A DNA stretch of 64,000 nt from Amphiura filiformis (GCF_039555335.1 NC_092631.1:2356001-2420000), one strand, 5' to 3'; numbered from the stretch's first letter, positions 23,547 to 35,540 are shown. Made by a program: numbers and translations. The notes: generated by a model not told the origin, from the letters alone.

Positions 23547-24240
23547 ACTACTAGTGGAAATTTATAATGAGAATTCTTTCAAAGCAATAAGAATTGGACA
23601 AAACTATGAGAATTGATCATTTCCTCATTTCTATGAAACTTTCTCATACAAATGAATGAGAAATATTAATTAACGTGTTAACAACATGTCATTAAATTTT
23701 CTCATTTAAAGCAATAATGTGTGATTTGCATAAAGAATAGATTCCTATTTAAATGTTTGTTTTCACTGATCACATTAACCCCTTTTGATTTCGAGCCAAA
23801 CAAGTGAGGTATAACGAAGAAAATTGCGATTTCATTCCAGCGCCTGCAATGCGTGTACTACGCTCGCCGATCGTATCATGTAATACTGCACGGAGCATCG
23901 TGCTCGACGTGTGTACACATGAGCTGACATCCACGGGAGATGTTAGCAAGCAGTCGATCGATGAACTCTGAATAAAACCGGGGCGACCCGGTTTTAATAT
24001 AAAAAGTTATATTTTACTGTTATTAAAGCACTTCAGGTTTAGTCTTTTACGTGGTATTTTAGTACACCACTGGGCATTATAATTATGCAAAAAGTAGAAA
24101 TCCGAGTAAAATTGAGGGCGTCGCTGTGAAGCAAATCACACATTATGACTTTAATACAAGGTGACAGGTTGTTGACATGTTAATAAGTAATTCTCATTCA
24201 TTTGGATGAGAAAGTTTCAATGAGATGAGAAAATTTTCAA
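23547..24240. repeat. Foldback element with TGAGAATTCTTTCAAAGC end
   Basis: The left end AATGAGAATTCTTTCAAAGC also occurs at 14199 (+) and, inverted, at 31905-31955. The inner arms at about 23612-23770 and 24120-24240 are inverted copies (GAAACTTTCTCAT, AATGAATGAGAA, AATGTGTGATTTGC). The right end is missing: the element is cut off exactly where the 656-bp direct repeat begins at 24241. Confidence 0.65.
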
Positions 24241-24897
24241 TTATCCCCAGACACTGAAATGACGAAAGCACTTACACCAAAATTTGGGCCTCTGGTCAGC
24301 CATTCAGAAAGAACGCATAATTTATTCAAGCAATGTTTTTAGAAAATTCCCTGGAATCAGCCAAATAATAATGATTTCTGGACAACTTTTTCGCCCGAAG
24401 TAAATACCCGATCGAGCATCCCAACAATTACTGGGAAGCTAGTTGCGCCTATAACCCAAGAGTTCCCCTTAACACACTGGGAACTATTTCGCTAGGCACT
24501 CATCTAGCGATCAACTCCTTATCGAGGAGGAAAAGCTCCATATACCAATGGACAAATATTTCGCTAGGCAATCCTCTACACGATCATCTCCTCGGAGGAG
24601 GAAATAAAAAGCTCCATAATACCAATGGAGAGAATATAAAATGCCGCGGACTTACATGAATTCGCTAGGCAGTCATCTAGCGCGTCAAAAGAAATTAAAT
24701 GGCTGATACCTTTCTCATTTTCCTATTATATTCATATTCAGATTACATAGTGGACATCGGTAAATATACCCATGCCAAATACCCAGTAGGAGATGCCTAC
24801 GGATATTGGAACTACTAAATAGAATTTATTAATGTAGTACATGTATAATTCTGTACATTAAATCGATCATTTTAGAAAAATGATCCAAAAACTGCCA
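24241..24897. repeat. 656-bp near-identical direct repeat, left copy
   Basis: Nearly identical to 26172-26827. It begins TTATCCCCAGACACTGAAAT and ends GATCCAAAAACTGCCA. Only two or three differences were noticed, such as GAAAGCAC versus GAAGCAC. It could be an LTR-like repeat of a gutted element, a segmental tandem duplication with spacer, or an assembly duplication. No TG..CA ends and no protein frame. Confidence 0.85.
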
Positions 24898-26171
24898 TTT
24901 CATATATATCTTATTTCACATTCGTGGCCATGGGCCAAATTACAGAGAAATATTACAAATAATTATAATTAAAGATACTTAGAATAACACACAAAATTTA
25001 AAACATTTATAATTACACAAGTATTGCACATTATAGTATAAATAAACATGACATGGAAAAAATATTATTACAAGGACATAAATATATGAAATTTGCACAA
25101 ATAAAATAGGCCAAATACAATGTAAAAATCACCAAAAGATTTGGTTAAAAAGCACTAAAATCAAAATTTAAACCTGCCAGCAGGAAAAACCATTGTGTAA
25201 AAAAGGACTACTTGTTAACATCCGTGCACATTTATGAATTCGAATACATAACTAGGATACCATGTCTAATACAAAAGGCAGCATTTAACAGAAATTAACG
25301 CGATAACCAGCCGGCTGCGCAACCTCATAAAAACTTGAACCCAATATTTCATTTTTATTTATACTTTGATGAACAAGAAAATCTGAGGGCATAGTACTCG
25401 GCCCCTGTCTAGCTATCCCATGCCAACCTGGTGTTAATTCCTTCCTTCCTGCTATAAATAAAATTACTCGACCTAAGACTGAAGGGCATTACCCCCTAAG
25501 ACTGAAAGTGGTACCAATTGTATCGATTTTTTTTAATGCTTCTGAAGATACACTAGAGTGAACATACCTATACATACAAAATAGAATTTAAGAAAATACA
25601 ACTGCGCAACAGAATAGAATGTGTTGCTGAGATAGAAATTGAACCTAAAGTGATCTACCCACGCACACTCTCACACCCGTATACAAAAGTCATACTACTA
25701 TGTAACACAAAAACCTCAATGTAATTAGAATATTATTCAAATTCGGAGAACTCTCAATCGAATATATTTTCATTTCTCTTTCGTATTTCATCTCATTCTT
25801 AATTACCTTTTAATTTGAAGACCGACACTTTATATGTACTTGTCTCACTACTGCGAGACTCAAATTTTATGACACACTATCAAACTCTTGAAATCAATTT
25901 TAAACAGATATCAAATATGACATATGGGGAGTGGTGGGTGGGATAAAAAATTTCTGCATCCGTTCTTGCTGAAAAACTGACAGAGAATGGCCTTAGCCAA
26001 CAAAATGGACACCGACGGCTCCGAGCAAGGATGCCCGTGATCGGCCCTCCTGATACCAAACAAGGCACCCAATTGGCTCCCCATGAAAACATCGCGTGAC
26101 CTCACGAGGGCGATCCCATTTCAGCTGCAGGGATAATTTTAGGTTTCATTTGATGTACAAATTAAACTGCA
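24898..26171. other. 1.27-kb spacer between the two direct repeats
   Basis: AT-rich, with no coding frame of note. Its last 230 bp (25943-26171) recur at 31676-31907 with few changes; both copies contain GCATCCGTTCTTGCTGAAAA and end AAATTAAACTGCATT. The short minus-strand frames there (25880-26105; 31558-31839) are shared because the DNA is duplicated and have no recognisable domain. Confidence 0.6.
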
Positions 26172-26827
26172 TTATCCCCAGACACTGAAATGACGAAGCA
26201 CTTACACCAAAATTTGGGCCTCTGGTCAGCCATTCAGAAAGAACGCATAATTTATTCAAGCAATGTTTTTAAAAAATTCCCTGGAATCAGCCAAATAATA
26301 ATGATTTCTGGACAACTTTTTCGCCCGAAGTAAATACCCGATCGAGCATCCCAACAATTACTGGGAAGCTAGTTGCGCCTATAACCCAAGAGTTCCCCTT
26401 AACACACTGGGAACTATTTCGCTAGGCACTCATCTAGCGATCAACTCCTTATCGAGGAGGAAAAGCTCCATATACCAATGGACAAATATTTCGCTAGGCA
26501 ATCCTCTACACGATCATCTCCTCGGAGGAGGAAATAAAAAGCTCCATAATACCAATGGAGAGAATATAAAATGCCGCGGACTTACATGAATTCGCTAGGC
26601 AGTCATCTAGCGCGTCAAAAGAAATTAAATGGCTGATACCTTTCTCATTTTCCTATTATATTCATATTCAGATTACATAGTGGACATCGGTAAATATACC
26701 CATGCCAAATACCCAGTAGGAGATGCCTACGGATATTGGAACTACTAAATAGAATTTATTAATGTAGTACATGTATAATTCTGTACATTAAATCGATCAT
26801 TTTAGAAAAATGATCCAAAAACTGCCA
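26172..26827. repeat. 656-bp near-identical direct repeat, right copy
   Basis: Partner of 24241-24897. Its right border at CTGCCA is followed by unrelated DNA and, 38 bp later, by a run of 23 C bases (26866-26888). Confidence 0.85.
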
Positions 26828-28430
26828 CCCAAGTTCCTTGTCATAACATGCAAGGAAATTGCCAACCCCCCCCCCCCCCCCCCCCCCCTCGAGATTTTTA
26901 TGCTTTACAAATAAGGCGAGCTCTTGGCTGTCTTTCCCTTCCTTGTTTATAATCTCCCTTATAGTGTTCTTAAAATAGTTTGTCCCAACTTATAAACCTG
27001 CCATTGTTGGTGGTGACGAATGTTGGTGCTAAAAGGTTTAGGATTTAACTTGACTGATTGGATCAACAGTCCTACCTAGTAAGCATTCTTATGCAGTACA
27101 AGTGGAAAAGAATGCCTGCCAATGCTTGTTTTGGCCATCTGGTACATTCACGTACGAGAAAACCCCGAAAAGAAAAACAACAAAACCCACCGACTATTAT
27201 AACTTCACAAGGATTGTTTTGAATTATTTGAATTTCCTTCCTTCTGAACATGTGAGATGAGATAATTATGCTACTGTCGAGTGAGTGTCTACTTCTCATC
27301 TTTTGACCACTGTCAATTATCATGAATGAGTGTTTTACTTATTAACGAGTTACCATTGTAAAAATTATGAATTTCCTTCTGCTTCAGGAGTAACAACTAG
27401 GTGATAACCTATTTAAAACACTGACATACCGAAAAACATACTATAATCTATGAATTTCCGTCTGTTTCGGACTACACATAGCCTATTTGTACATACCAAC
27501 TAGGACAAATGTTTTAGTGTCCAATTTACCGATAAATGAAACTATAAGGTCAATTTGCCATACATGGTGAACGAATCTGTCCTACAGTACGTTTAAAATC
27601 ATAACTTTGATTTACCAAAGTTAATAATAATGAAGAATTGTTCTTTGTTTGATAGGTAAAAAAAGAAAACCATTTGTTTTACCAAACTTGATAACACTCT
27701 TATAGCAATGTACATTAATTATGTTATATGAAATTCTTTTTGCTTCTTTAAATGACTACCCCTGGTCTATCAGTGAATATCTACTAGGACAAAAGTTGCT
27801 TAATTTAACTGCAATTTAATAATAATACATGGGATTTATAAAGCGCCCCACGATGTAAAAACATCCTCAAGGCGCGGCGCTGCACAAAATCTTAAAATAC
27901 ACCCACTAAATAAAAAAATAAAAAATAGGGCCTACATGCTGAACAAAATAGTATATATACATAAAAAATACGCATGATAGAACTCATATACACACCTTAA
28001 TATACTAAAACCATGAAAACATAATAATAATGTACAAGAGTTCTGGACTTCGTTTGATAGATACGAATAAGAAATCATTTACCATGAATTTGTTTTGACA
28101 ATTTCATAATAATCACTCTACTCAATGTAGTCATTAACTATTATGTAATATGTTATATGCATATCCTTATGCCTCTGTTAGTAACTACCTATAGTGTATA
28201 AGCGAAACTTACGAGGCGATGAAATTATAAGTATGCCATAATCGATGATACTGTAATTCAATTAATGCCAAATTATTCTCTTTGTTTGATAGATACAGTT
28301 ATTACAACATTTAATCACACACATGCTTAACTTGATGATAATGAAGATCTTCTGCCAATGTTAACAGACTACCCCCAACCTGTGTCGGAGAATAGTTAGG
28401 TGACAAAACGTATAGTGTAAAAGGTAATTT
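26828..28430. repeat. Intronic stretch with degenerate tandem units and a SINE-like fragment
   Basis: A poly-C run lies at 26866-26888. Between about 27340 and 28420 a diverged unit recurs, marked by TTTGTTTGATAG(A/G)TA at 27646, 28051 and 28280 and by ATGTTATATG at 27723 and 28151. At 27818-27905 ATGGGATTTATAAAGCGCC and AAGGCGCGGCGCTGCACAAA resemble a dispersed SINE-type sequence common in marine invertebrates. No exon seen. Confidence 0.45.
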
Positions 28431-29551
28431 GATTGAAAACATTGCCAATTTGCAATAATTTAATTGATGAATAATTTTTCCCCCAGTAAATAAATTTCAT
28501 TCGAACTCTGCACCTGCGCACCCCTATCTGCAAATACACAAAATTTGTTTTATTAATATGAACATCTATAAAAGTTTGATATGATGATTTCACTTCAATT
28601 TGAATTCTACCCCATAGAATTTGTGACCCCTCAGCACAACTGAGCCCGGATGTCGCCAGTGCCACTATTGAGATATGCTCCATCGAACTTAACAATAAAC
28701 AATAGGAAACAAAGGATTTATTGACTGTTTTATTGATTTTTCACTACTTAAATGTCAAGTACTATAGACATGATATACATCATTTTAAAGCTAATTTCAA
28801 GCAGAATATTTTGGTTGAATATCTCAAAAATGATGATTGGCGACTTCAGGGCTCAGTTGTGCCGAGGGGTCACATTTGGGGTTATTTCTCCAACTAGCAA
28901 AAGTAAGGGGAGAGGTTGCTAGTACATCACCCTTTATGGATACACAGATCCAAAAATACATAAATGACAAGGCATCAAAAGGCAAGGCATCAATATTTGC
29001 GCACACTAACGTCTGATTTGATGAGTAATATTTCAATCCCATCTGATTTCTGCCATAACGCTTGTCGCTATTTGTCCAACTAGCCAAAGTCAAGTTGTCC
29101 GCTGTGGAATGACCCTTGTTTGTACAAATATATCAAAGATAATTCATGCAATAACATATTTGGTTAGCTGCTACCGAGATAAAACTCGCTAATTTCAACT
29201 ACTTGCTTTCGAATCAGTTGATTTCTCCAACTAGCAAAAGTCAAGTTGTCTGATGTGCTATGACACCTAAAAGATAATTCATGCAGCAACGAGTTTGGTT
29301 AATTAGCTACTCCGAGATAAATCCACTCACTTTAATTGCCTTCAGATCGCTTCAGCATTTAATGTAGGACATTTTATCACTAAAATGATCCATTGATGAC
29401 ACCAAGATAATTCTGCAGTTTCCTGCAACCGCTTCCTTCATCTGTTTCTTGTATTATTTGACATGGACATATTGCCCAAGAATAATATAAGCCCAATCAG
29501 TGGTACAAAATAAATTTTGGCATTTCCATCAAGCTATGGAATGATCTTCCT
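28431..29551. other. Intronic stretch with small inverted and direct repeats
   Basis: TGACCCCTCAGCACAACTGA at 28622 is inverted at about 28848-28873, giving a possible 280-bp foldback. The word CTCCAACTAGCAAAAGT or close variants occurs near 28889, 29077 and 29224. No exon seen. Confidence 0.45.
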
Positions 29552-29803
29552 CTATCCTTTATTGCAGCTCCATTCGTAGAAGCATTTTTGACCTGGACTT
29601 GTTAGCATACAGCTTCCATAATTGCTTATGCTATTTTTACTCGCATGAAGAACTGTATAATATATAATCTTCCCGTTCACCACTAGCATTTTGTTTCGCC
29701 TCCTCGCCATATTAAGGTGCAACAATACTCCATTTGAAGGATACACTGTATCTAATGTAGATGAAGATTCTTCGTTATCTGTACATGCTCTAAATGTAGT
29801 AAG
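29552..29803 (-). CDS. Candidate terminal exon of an unrecognised gene
   Basis: On the minus strand a plausible acceptor (TTTATTGTGTATAACAG) is followed by 83 open codons and a stop. The sequence begins LTTFRACTDNEESS, has a basic patch (MARRRNKM) and two pairs of Cys near the end. I do not recognise a family. A second possible exon lies upstream at about 29925-30014. Both sit inside the sulfotransferase intron on the opposite strand. This may be a gene relic or chance; the only support is splice-site context and an amino-acid mix that is not obviously low complexity. Confidence 0.2.
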   Translation of the reverse strand, partial: LTTFRACTDNEESSSTLDTVYPSNGVLLHLNMARRRNKMLVVNGKIIYYTVLHASKNSISNYGSCMLTSPGQKCFYEWSCNKG

Positions 29804-29924
29804 CTGTTATACACAATAAAATTTTTCACCATTAGAGAAGTTACCGTTTCCATCATGTTTGTGCTCTAACAAAGATCGTTCCTCCCCATAGAGCCAGGTT
29901 ACGATTCAAAATATACTCCATCCA

Positions 29925-30014
29925 CTGTCATATGCATGGTAATTACGAGCTTTCTGTTGCAGATCCCGCAAGATGTCCGTGCTTCTACCACCTGTCTCGA
30001 AGTAACCACATGAC
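29925..30014 (-). CDS. Candidate exon upstream of 29552-29803
   Basis: The acceptor-like TTTAATTCACTGCAG at 30029-30015 is followed by an open stretch containing GYFETGGRSTDILRDLQQKA. No convincing donor or phase match to the next candidate exon was found, apart from a weak GTATAT. Not recognised. Confidence 0.15.
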
Positions 30015-30364
30015 CTGCAGTGAATTAAAAGACAGAAAAAAGAGAAGCAAATTCTGCCAGCAAAACCCTTTTTCTTTGTGTATAATTCGTGCCTGTCTAT
30101 AAATGACATCCAATATATATATATTCAACAATTCAACTCCTTTATTAATCTATTTGAACTCCGACAACCTTGGATTGAACTTGTAATAAATGTCAAAAAC
30201 CACATAATTAAACCCATTTTTATTCATTTTTTTTAAAATTTATTTATTTATCTATTTATTTTTAAAGGCCGTTTTGTTTTTCATAGACGACATAGACGAC
30301 AGCGTTGAAGTTACTCTTTTTTGTTGTGATTCGTTTTATCCAAATAGAAACCCGGATGGCTTCC

Positions 30365-30940
30365 AAAATTAGAGCATCATGTGTCCACGTCATGATGCTT
30401 GCGTATAAAAAGTTTGAAATTGACAATTAAATTCACTCACATGGCTTTTATATACCAAGAGAGAATCACGCGTCTACGGCCATGATGATGACCCGGGATG
30501 ATGATTGCGATAAATTGACCCTGAAATTCACTCATATTATGACTATTATTATAATTTTACCCAGAGAGAGCATCACGTGTCTACGCCCATCATGATTGCG
30601 CTAAACGGATTGAAATTAAAATCACTCATATGGTTATTATATACAAAGACGGATTTTCCAATTCAGAACAAATGTTTGAACCATGTTGCCAAAAGATTGA
30701 AATTGACAATTAAATTCACTCATATGGCTTTTATATACCAAGAGTGAGCATCACGTGTTCAATGCCATGATGATTGCGATACAAATTTTGAAAATGACGA
30801 TTAAATTCACTCATATGACCAGGCCTATTATAATTTTACCCAGACAAAGCATCACGTGTCCACCCCATGATGATAACATGTGCTAAATTCACTCATATGG
30901 CTATTAAATACCAAGAGAGATTTTCCAATTCAGAACAAAC
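30365..30940. repeat. Tandem array of about 110-bp units carrying CACGTG
   Basis: Roughly five units share AT(C)ACGTGTC, CATGATGATTGCGATA, TTGAAATTGACAATTAAA and TTCACTCATATGGCTTTTATA. Four of the unit heads contain CACGTG or a one-base variant, the palindromic E-box core for bHLH factors. The longer block ending AGATTTTCCAATTCAGAAC occurs twice (about 30650 and 30920). Confidence 0.65.
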
Positions 30941-31675
30941 ATTTTGAACCGTGTTGTTATACAACTTTCAATTTCAAACCAGAACAGAAACAGATTGTGT
31001 TCCTTCAGACTGCCTAATATAATTATGATTAACATAGAAATGGTTCAAAACTTTGCTTTCCCTTAATTTCAAGCATTTTCCATTCTCCTACCTGCATGAT
31101 TTATAAATATTTATGAAGTCAAAAACCCCTGATAACCCAGTGACCCCCCCCCCCGGCTATATACTAGCGTGATTCAGTGGTCTATGTTACCATTGATAAT
31201 GTACATACATGTATACATGTAGACGACCACGTTTGACAATTTTGAAAGCAAATTTCTCACCGTGTTATGCACTGTTGACGCAAAATACAAATACTCTATT
31301 TGGCCATCGGCTGTTGTCACCGCTTACAAGCATAGGATAAATGTAGTCTCTCTTCTGACAAATGTAATAGCGCTAAGATCTCGCCTACAATATTTCAACA
31401 CATTAGAATTATTCCATACCACCAGTCCGGCAATCCCAATCAATAGTACTCGTACATGCATGACTTCCTCAGATCACTGTTTAGACAATCGACCACGAAA
31501 GTTTTATCGAGTTATACCAACAACTCCGGACTGTTCATTGTACCGTCACAATTCATTTCATGTGATGTGATGTGCTGTAAACTGTAAGCTTACTTGTTTT
31601 GTGTCCACACCCGTTGGATTCACCACTACCCACTTTTTTGTAAGCTGTGACGGCCTATTCATTGTCTTATAGTTG
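30941..31675. other. Intronic stretch, no feature recognised
   Basis: A C-run lies at 31146-31155. A 102-codon plus-strand frame at 31262-31570 has no recognisable domain and no good splice sites; I do not call it a gene. Confidence 0.4.
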
Positions 31676-31960
31676 AATAAAAAATTTCTGCATCCGTTCT
31701 TGCTGAAAAACTGACAGAGAATGGCCTTAGCCAACAAAATGGCCACCGACGGCTCCGAGCAAGGATGCCCGTGATCGGCCCTCCTGATACCAAACAAGGC
31801 ACCCAATTGGCTCCCCATGAAAACATCGCGTGACCTCACGAGGGCGATCCCATTTCAGCTGCAGGGATAATTTTAGGTTTCATTTGATGTACAAATTAAA
31901 CTGCATTCTCATAGTTCTGTCCAATTCTCATCGGTTTTAAAGAATTATTAAAGTGTTTAT
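31676..31960. repeat. Second copy of the 25943-26173 segment joined to a foldback end
   Basis: 31676-31907 matches 25943-26173. It is followed directly by CTCATAGTTCTGTCCAATTCTC (31908 onward), the complement of the end motif of the element at 23547. The two sequences are therefore parts of one larger element family, ending about 100 bp before the catalytic exon's acceptor. Confidence 0.65.
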
Positions 31961-32066
31961 TATTATCATCATCATTATTCTTTTTTTTATTCTTATTCTT
32001 ATCTCATTCTTCTCCTTATTATTAATCAAAATATCCTAATCAGTGCCATACCAATTTCATTCACAG

Positions 32067-33309
32067 ATACACTGCTAGGCCTACACCTTCCATTCGCCAA
32101 CTTCAAGCTCCTGTGATGACAAATGTGTCGACTGACTTCAATTCAACCTGCAAGCCTCGCAATCGACTCGTTTTCATTAAAACACACAAGACAGCAAGTA
32201 CATCACTCAAGTCTATTATTCAAATATATGGTTACAGTAGAAACTTATCGTTTATAATAAACTCTGAAAATGAAGGCAACGGTCATATGAGGAGCAGAGA
32301 GATAAAGCTTTCACAACTCCTGCCACCTGTATCAGTACCAAAGGGGATGTATACCAAGTACAAGAATAATTACGATATATCAACAATACATTTAGTGTAC
32401 AATAGAACGAAACTGGATTATTTAATGAAGAAAAACACCAAATATATATCTATTTTACGGAATCCGGTGCAACAATTCGAATCTGCATTTACATATTTCG
32501 GTTATGCAGTCAAAACGGAGGGTAATACTACTGCGGAGAAGATAAGCACTTGGCTTGATAATCCTGACAAAAAAGCGAAATTTATTAATAACAATCAAAT
32601 GTATGATTTGGGAATGAATCCTGGAAATTTCCGAAATAAGACGAAAGTTGATGCTTATATTACGAAACTTTCTAAAGAATTTGATTTGGTACTAATTACA
32701 GAATACTTCGACGAATCACTTTTGCTACTTCGCAAACTGATGTGTTGGAGTTGGGATGAAATTCTCTATATCAAACACAACGAAAGAACAGAAAGGGGCG
32801 AACTTACAATATCTATACAAAACAGAATACGACGGTGGAATTCGGCAGACGTTAAAGTTTACAACTATTTTAATCGTACGCTTTGGCGTAAAATCGCCAA
32901 GTATGGACCACATTTCGAAACGGATTTGCAATACTTTCGTCAACATTTAGAACATTTGGTTGCGCAATGTGTGGTCGATACCGTAACATATGCTAAAGCA
33001 CAGGGAGCTTCTAGTGTCATTAAATACCAGGTATCTAAAAATACGACTAGTGATTGCAATTTTGTAGCCCATCCTGGGTTATTTACCAAGCTCAGGGAAA
33101 GACAAAATTCTCACATAATTGAAAAAAATTCAAAGAAAGGTCGTGTCAACAAAACCTATCTTATCCCTGTTAAAAACCACAAAAAAGATCGCATGGTAGA
33201 TGTGAAAGAAACGGTAGACAAATTGGCGACACAGAATGCGTTGGAAAAGAATGCGGATTTCAGAAAGGTGGTTAAGAAAGTAGTCAAAAAGGTCATAAAA
33301 CCGCATTAG
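32067..33309 (+). CDS. Galactose/galactosylceramide 3-O-sulfotransferase, catalytic exon 3
   Basis: A Golgi luminal enzyme that transfers sulfate from PAPS to the 3-OH of galactose in glycolipids or glycoproteins (Gal3ST family). The acceptor TTTCATTCACAG gives an exon open from its first base; the first ATG inside it (32116) is therefore not the start. With exons 13729-13758 and 14042-14127 the protein has 452 residues, near the family length. The 5'-phosphosulfate loop FIKTHKTAST is at about 75-84 and the 3'-phosphate motif SILRNPVQQFES at about 167-178; several N-glycosylation sequons (NVS, NST, NLS, NTT, NKT) fit a luminal domain. The last 80 residues are Lys-rich and longer than I expect for the family. 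Substrate cannot be told from sequence. Confidence 0.88.
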
Positions 33310-33398
33310 GATGTCAGACTTTTTTTTTCATACAATGTTGACCAGTGTTGGTTCTCATCTTAGATTTGGATAAAGTTTTAAAATATTGATATATTTGA

Positions 33399-33404
33399 AA
33401 TAAA
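33399..33404 (+). promoter_or_regulatory. Candidate polyadenylation signal for the sulfotransferase
   Basis: AATAAA 90 bases after the stop codon, in AT-rich 3' sequence. Confidence 0.5.
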
Positions 33405-33499
33405 ACAGACCAGAAATATATATCTTCCCATAATCAGTAAAGAATACAGCGCATGTACTGGAGATATTATTAGTTACCCCCTGTCCCGGCCCCCTGTTT

Positions 33500-33606
33500 G
33501 TTCACGAAATACGGGAAAATATCTAGGGTCTGGTGTCGTATTCCATGAAGCCGAAAATACGGCACCAGACCCTAGATATTCATGATATTTTCCCGTATTT
33601 CGTGCA
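33500..33606. repeat. Hairpin with arms of about 45 bp
   Basis: TTCACGAAATACGGGAAAATAT and CTAGGGTCTGGTG are mirrored by CACCAGACCCTAG and ATATTTTCCCGTATTTCGTG around 33553. It is non-coding. Confidence 0.75.
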
Positions 33607-33619
33607 CTCATAGAAATTG

Positions 33620-34130
33620 TTCGTTGGCATTACTCAGTAAGTTGATGTAAGTCGTTGCGTCAACTTTCCGAGTAATGCCAACGCGTACAATTTTGAGTAA
33701 CGCTGACTCGATATCATTATGTTGGTCGCACTCATTTGCACTTACTTTATTGAGTTGTTACAACTCAGAAAATGAAACTAGCCTAGGTTAGCATAATTTT
33801 CTAGAGGTGTGCTATAGTATACAAAATTTTGCACTGATTACAAAAATAAATATTTGAATACTGCTAATTGTGCAGAAAATGATCCAATTACGTGAATTAA
33901 GTAACAAAGTACCAAATTGGAATAACTCAAAACAATAAGTACCAGTAACTTAATATGAACGAGTTACATCAACTTACATGTTGAGTTACAATAACTCAAC
34001 TAATTGGTTCTTTGAACCTTGTTTATTTTTCTAAGTTCCCTGAACTTGAATTCAGAAGTTGGCATTACTTAAAAAGTTGACGCAACGACTTACATCAACA
34101 AAGTTGATTAGTTGACGGAACTTTTGAGCT
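33620..34130. repeat. Foldback element with GAGTAA/AACTCA words
   Basis: The left arm (TTGGCATTACTCAGTAAGTTG, GTAAGTCGTTGCGTCAACTT at 33625-33668) is mirrored at 34059-34110. The interior is rich in GAGTTACxxCAACT. Composition recalls the element at 41399-44177. Confidence 0.65.
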
Positions 34131-34769
34131 TTTTCAGCATTTTTAAGTTCGGATAACTAAAATGAATTTTGTTTTGGCAACTTTTACACTATTTTTGAGT
34201 TGTCCAAACTTACTCCTTTTGAATTGCGCCAACAAGGCGAACATTTCTATGAGTGTGAGAACAAACAGGGGGTAACGATTTTATCCTTTAGTGAACATGA
34301 ATTTTATTATCTTCCGACTTGTTCGCAAAGTCCAGTCCAGTTTCTTCCTTACTTGTTAACAGTGCAGCCAGGGCGCGCGTGAAGTACTAGTATGCATAAC
34401 TCAGAATTTGGAAACATTATTTTTAATGGCAGGCCTCAATATAAGACAGAAAGCACAATATGAAAAATCTGACCACCCTTCTTTCAAAGTATTTTAAATT
34501 GATTAATAAAAATAGGTATATTCCTGTATTAGCATTTCGTTTCATGTTTATCAAATTCATGAATGGTGATAATAAAGTCAACTTTTGACAAAGATAAAAA
34601 AAACACCAAAAAAACAAACAAACATCAGATCTGAAGTTGCAGAATGCATTTAATACATATGTAATAAGCTTCTGATTAAATATCACAGTAGAATAATTTC
34701 ATATTGTACTTATAGGCTTTTACACAATACATACATTTTTGTAATAGCAGTGTACGCATCATTAAAGGA
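34131..34769. other. Intergenic stretch
   Basis: AT-rich, with no recognisable gene or repeat; short frames on either strand look random. Confidence 0.4.
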
Positions 34770-35166
34770 AGTCTCCGGCAATCACAACATTGCGCCTTAT
34801 ATGTTAGAAAATTAATTATCATGCACGAATCACGTGGTTTTATTTGAAACAAATTCATATTGACGATAAAAACGAATTAATACAGCCGTCTCTCAACACG
34901 CAATATTCAAAATTCCCGGGCGCCGAAATTATCCAGTGCAATAACGTTCCAGTAATAATGAAGGCTGACAACAATTGAGCACAAATAACCATGACGTCAT
35001 TGCACTAGACAATTTCAGCGCGGGAATTTTGAACATCGCCTGTTGACTGTTGAGAGCCGGCTGTTTTTATTCGTTTTTATGGTCAATATGAGTTTGTTTT
35101 AAGTAAAACCGTGTGATTCGTGCTTGATATTTAATTTTCTAACATATAAGGCATAATGTTGTCAGA
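34770..35166. repeat. Foldback element with arms of about 190 bp
   Basis: The arms carry GCGCCTTATATGTTAGAAAA, TCACGTGGTTTTA, TTGACGATAAAAACGAAT and GCGGGAATTTTGAA/TTCAAAATTCCCG in inverted order around 34975. It is non-coding. Confidence 0.8.
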
Positions 35167-35227
35167 CACCCTGTAATACTGCTAGGAGAATCATAAGTAA
35201 AGATAAAAACATCAATTTCAAGCTATT

Positions 35228-35540
35228 AAAGAATTAAGGTACCAGTAATGTTCACCTCTGTATATCCTAAACAAAGACAACATCTCAAAATTAAAGAGAA
35301 TTAAAGAAACGGTGATCAAAAAGTAAGGAAGGGACAAAATCATAAGTTGTGTATTTTTTTATATACAACTTAAAAGAACGGCACTAGTTCTCTAATAGGG
35401 CATCCAATCTGCAACTTTTCAACGAACGGGGTCTTAAATCCAAGCTAAATAATGCCGCTATTAGCTGCTGGTTCTAATTATAACATACCTGTCTTTGTTT
35501 ATGACATACAGGGTGATAATAACCGGTACCTTAATTCTTT
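35228..35540. repeat. MITE with GAATTAAGGTACC ends
   Basis: The terminal inverted repeats are GAATTAAGGTACC / GGTACCTTAATTC, with subterminal CCTGTAT and AAACAAAGACA mirrored. Both ends carry TTAA, as in the element at 8700-9485. Confidence 0.75.

Noticed and set aside
24241..26827. Canonical LTR retrotransposon
   Set aside because: The repeats do not begin TG and end CA, there is no primer-binding site or polypurine tract I can identify, and the interior encodes no gag or pol.
31262..31570. 102-codon plus-strand frame as an extra sulfotransferase exon
   Set aside because: No acceptor/donor in suitable phase and no similarity to the family; the known exons already join in phase.
32113..32118. 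Start of the sulfotransferase at the GTG/ATG inside the exon
   Set aside because: The frame is open upstream to a good acceptor at 32066 and lacks the signal anchor if started here; phase-matched upstream exons explain the N-terminus.
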